A stretch of 5,689 nucleotides of DNA from CAYYBZ01 sp964470285 [NCBI: uncultured Oligoflexia bacterium] (lineage in GTDB: Bacteria; Bdellovibrionota_G; CAYYBZ01): NCBI GenBank assembly GCA_964470285.1, contig CAYYBZ010000152.1:1-5689 (forward strand), given 5' to 3'. The number at the start of each line of letters is the position of its first letter. Within the stretch, counting starts at the first letter, position 1. A program made the position numbers and the translations under genes. Below, one piece after another: positions 4,728-5,689 of this stretch. A model generated the notes under the pieces. It saw only the letters and a program-made list of their open reading frames with translations, was not told where the DNA came from and did not search any database.

Positions 4728-5546
4728 ATGAAATTTTTAATATCTGTAGACATGGAAGGCGTCGCAAGCATGGCATCGTCTTTCGGAATGAAAAAGGATG
4801 ATAAGTACTTCAGGGAAAGAATTACACGTGAAGTTAATGCGGTAATAAACGGCATATGTAAAGTTTATAAAAAACCCAAGGAAATAATAGTCGCTGATTC
4901 CCATAACGAAGGAGAAAATATTCTGCCTGAAAAGCTCAATTCAACGGCTAATCTTATAAGGGGTTATCCAAGAAACATTTATATGATGACGGGAATAGAT
5001 AAGAGCATAAGTATGGTCTTTTTAATCGGATATCATGCAAAGACGGGTACAGCCGAGGCCGTTCTTGACCATACTTTTTCGGGCCAGCGAATACAAAGAG
5101 TAGAAATAAACGGAAGGGATGTAGGGGAGTTTGATTTAAGCGCCGGCCTGGCAGGACATTATAACGTACCTGTCGGGTTTGCAAGCGGTGACGATAAATT
5201 CGCTGAGCAGGTAAAGAAAATCGCTCCATGGGTAAAAACACCGGTAACAAAATACGGTCTTGGAAGAAATGCGGCTAAAATGATTCATCCTGAAAAGGTT
5301 GATGAATTACTTGCAAAGTCTGCATATGAGGCTTGCAGGGATATAAAAAAAATGAAACTTTTAAAATTTAAAAACCCAGTGAAGGCTACGGTCGATTTTT
5401 CAAGAACAACGATGGCAGATGTAGCATGTATGCTTCCTTCTGTTAAGAGAAAAGGCGGCAGAAAGATATATTTTGAATCGAACAATTTTAGAGAGTTCTA
5501 TGATTTTTTCTCGGCGATTGTAAGTTTGGTTCACGGTGTAAATTAG
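4728..5546 (+). CDS. M55-family D-aminopeptidase (DppA-like)
   Basis: A 272-residue zinc aminopeptidase of family M55, close in length to B. subtilis DppA (274), which removes N-terminal D-amino acids from short peptides such as D-Ala-D-Ala. All expected active-site residues are present in register: D8 and E10 in I-S-V-D-M-E-G, H59 in A-D-S-H, H103 in G-Y-H-A, the catalytic-type H115 in L-D-H-T-F-S-G, and E134 in D-V-G-E. The second glycine of the usual E-G-I-S-G is lost (E-G-V-A-S). No signal peptide, so it is cytoplasmic, with a likely role in recycling cell-wall or D-amino-acid peptides. Starting at ATG 4728 gives the canonical N-terminus and a good AAGGAG; the ATG at 4689 would add 13 residues not seen in the family. 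It is followed after 20 bases by a sirtuin gene, probably co-transcribed. Confidence 0.92.
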   Translation: MKFLISVDMEGVASMASSFGMKKDDKYFRERITREVNAVINGICKVYKKPKEIIVADSHNEGENILPEKLNSTANLIRGYPRNIYMMTGIDKSISMVFLIGYHAKTGTAEAVLDHTFSGQRIQRVEINGRDVGEFDLSAGLAGHYNVPVGFASGDDKFAEQVKKIAPWVKTPVTKYGLGRNAAKMIHPEKVDELLAKSAYEACRDIKKMKLLKFKNPVKATVDFSRTTMADVACMLPSVKRKGGRKIYFESNNFREFYDFFSAIVSLVHGVN

Positions 5547-5566
5547 CTAATCGGGAAAAAGTTGAA

Positions 5567-5689
5567 ATGTTTGATGAAGCCAGAAAAGTTATAGCAGAAT
5601 CTGAACGCATTACATTTTTGACCGGAGCGGGAATGTCAGCCGAAAGCGGAGTGCCGACTTTCAGGGGAGAAGACGGTCTGTGGAGGAAT
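5567..5689 (+). CDS. cobB: Sir2-family NAD-dependent protein deacylase (5' part only)
   Basis: The first 41 codons of a sirtuin, cut by the window edge. After an N-terminal helix (residues 1-13) comes the NAD-binding motif T19[14 protein letters not shown]33-G, then E-D-G-L-W, the signature of bacterial CobB and other Sir2 deacylases. These remove acetyl or longer acyl groups from lysines using NAD. The class-defining residues, zinc cysteines and catalytic His lie beyond the window, so deacetylase cannot be told from desuccinylase. The ATG at 5567 has a poor ribosome site (CGGGA ending 10 bases upstream), consistent with translation following on from the M55 gene 20 bases earlier. Confidence 0.9.
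   Translation, partial: MFDEARKVIAESERITFLTGAGMSAESGVPTFRGEDGLWRN

Noticed and set aside
4954-5250. 98-residue minus-strand reading frame inside the M55 gene
   Set aside because: Opposite to a well-conserved enzyme, no recognisable domain; a shadow of the real gene.

Overview
The window is AT-rich bacterial DNA with tight gene spacing and many AGA/AGG arginine and ATA isoleucine codons. Two lipoproteins with lipoboxes point to a cell with a signal peptidase II pathway, and a lipoprotein ending in an AgmX/PglI-like domain suggests a Gram-negative. Two PilZ c-di-GMP receptors, a well-matched sigma-54 promoter and a CpsB/YwqE-type phosphatase together fit a Desulfobacterota (deltaproteobacterial) genome. 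That placement is inference from gene content; no rRNA or other marker is present.

Layout. Positions 1-155 hold the tail of an unseen upstream region, a probable terminator hairpin and a palindrome-bearing promoter region. Positions 156-1286 are a plus-strand cluster: a short coiled-coil lipoprotein, a second lipoprotein with an AgmX/PglI (TonB-C-like) ending, and a TadA-type deaminase. Positions 1287-1518 are non-coding and hold an FNR-like dyad and a sigma-54 promoter, which reads into a PilZ protein (1519-2022). A minus-strand operon then runs from 4623 down to 2028: PilZ plus a four-cysteine tail, a PHP-fold tyrosine-phosphatase-like protein, RNase PH (rph) and the ITP/XTP pyrophosphatase (rdgB). 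It meets the first PilZ gene tail to tail with a 5-base gap. Divergent from this operon, a sigma-70-type promoter drives an M55 (DppA-like) D-aminopeptidase and, 20 bases further on, the start of a sirtuin cut off by the window edge.

How the genes may work together. rph and rdgB are a well-known neighbouring pair in RNA 3'-end processing and nucleotide-pool cleaning. The less ordinary part is upstream of them: a c-di-GMP receptor carrying a possible metal or Fe-S site, almost touching a CpsB/YwqE-like phosphatase. This would link second-messenger signalling, possibly redox or metal state, and control of surface polysaccharide. The second PilZ gene behind a sigma-54 promoter adds another c-di-GMP output. 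The PilZ-Cys4/PHP pair is my best candidate for an undescribed system; the sequence supports the architecture but not the function.
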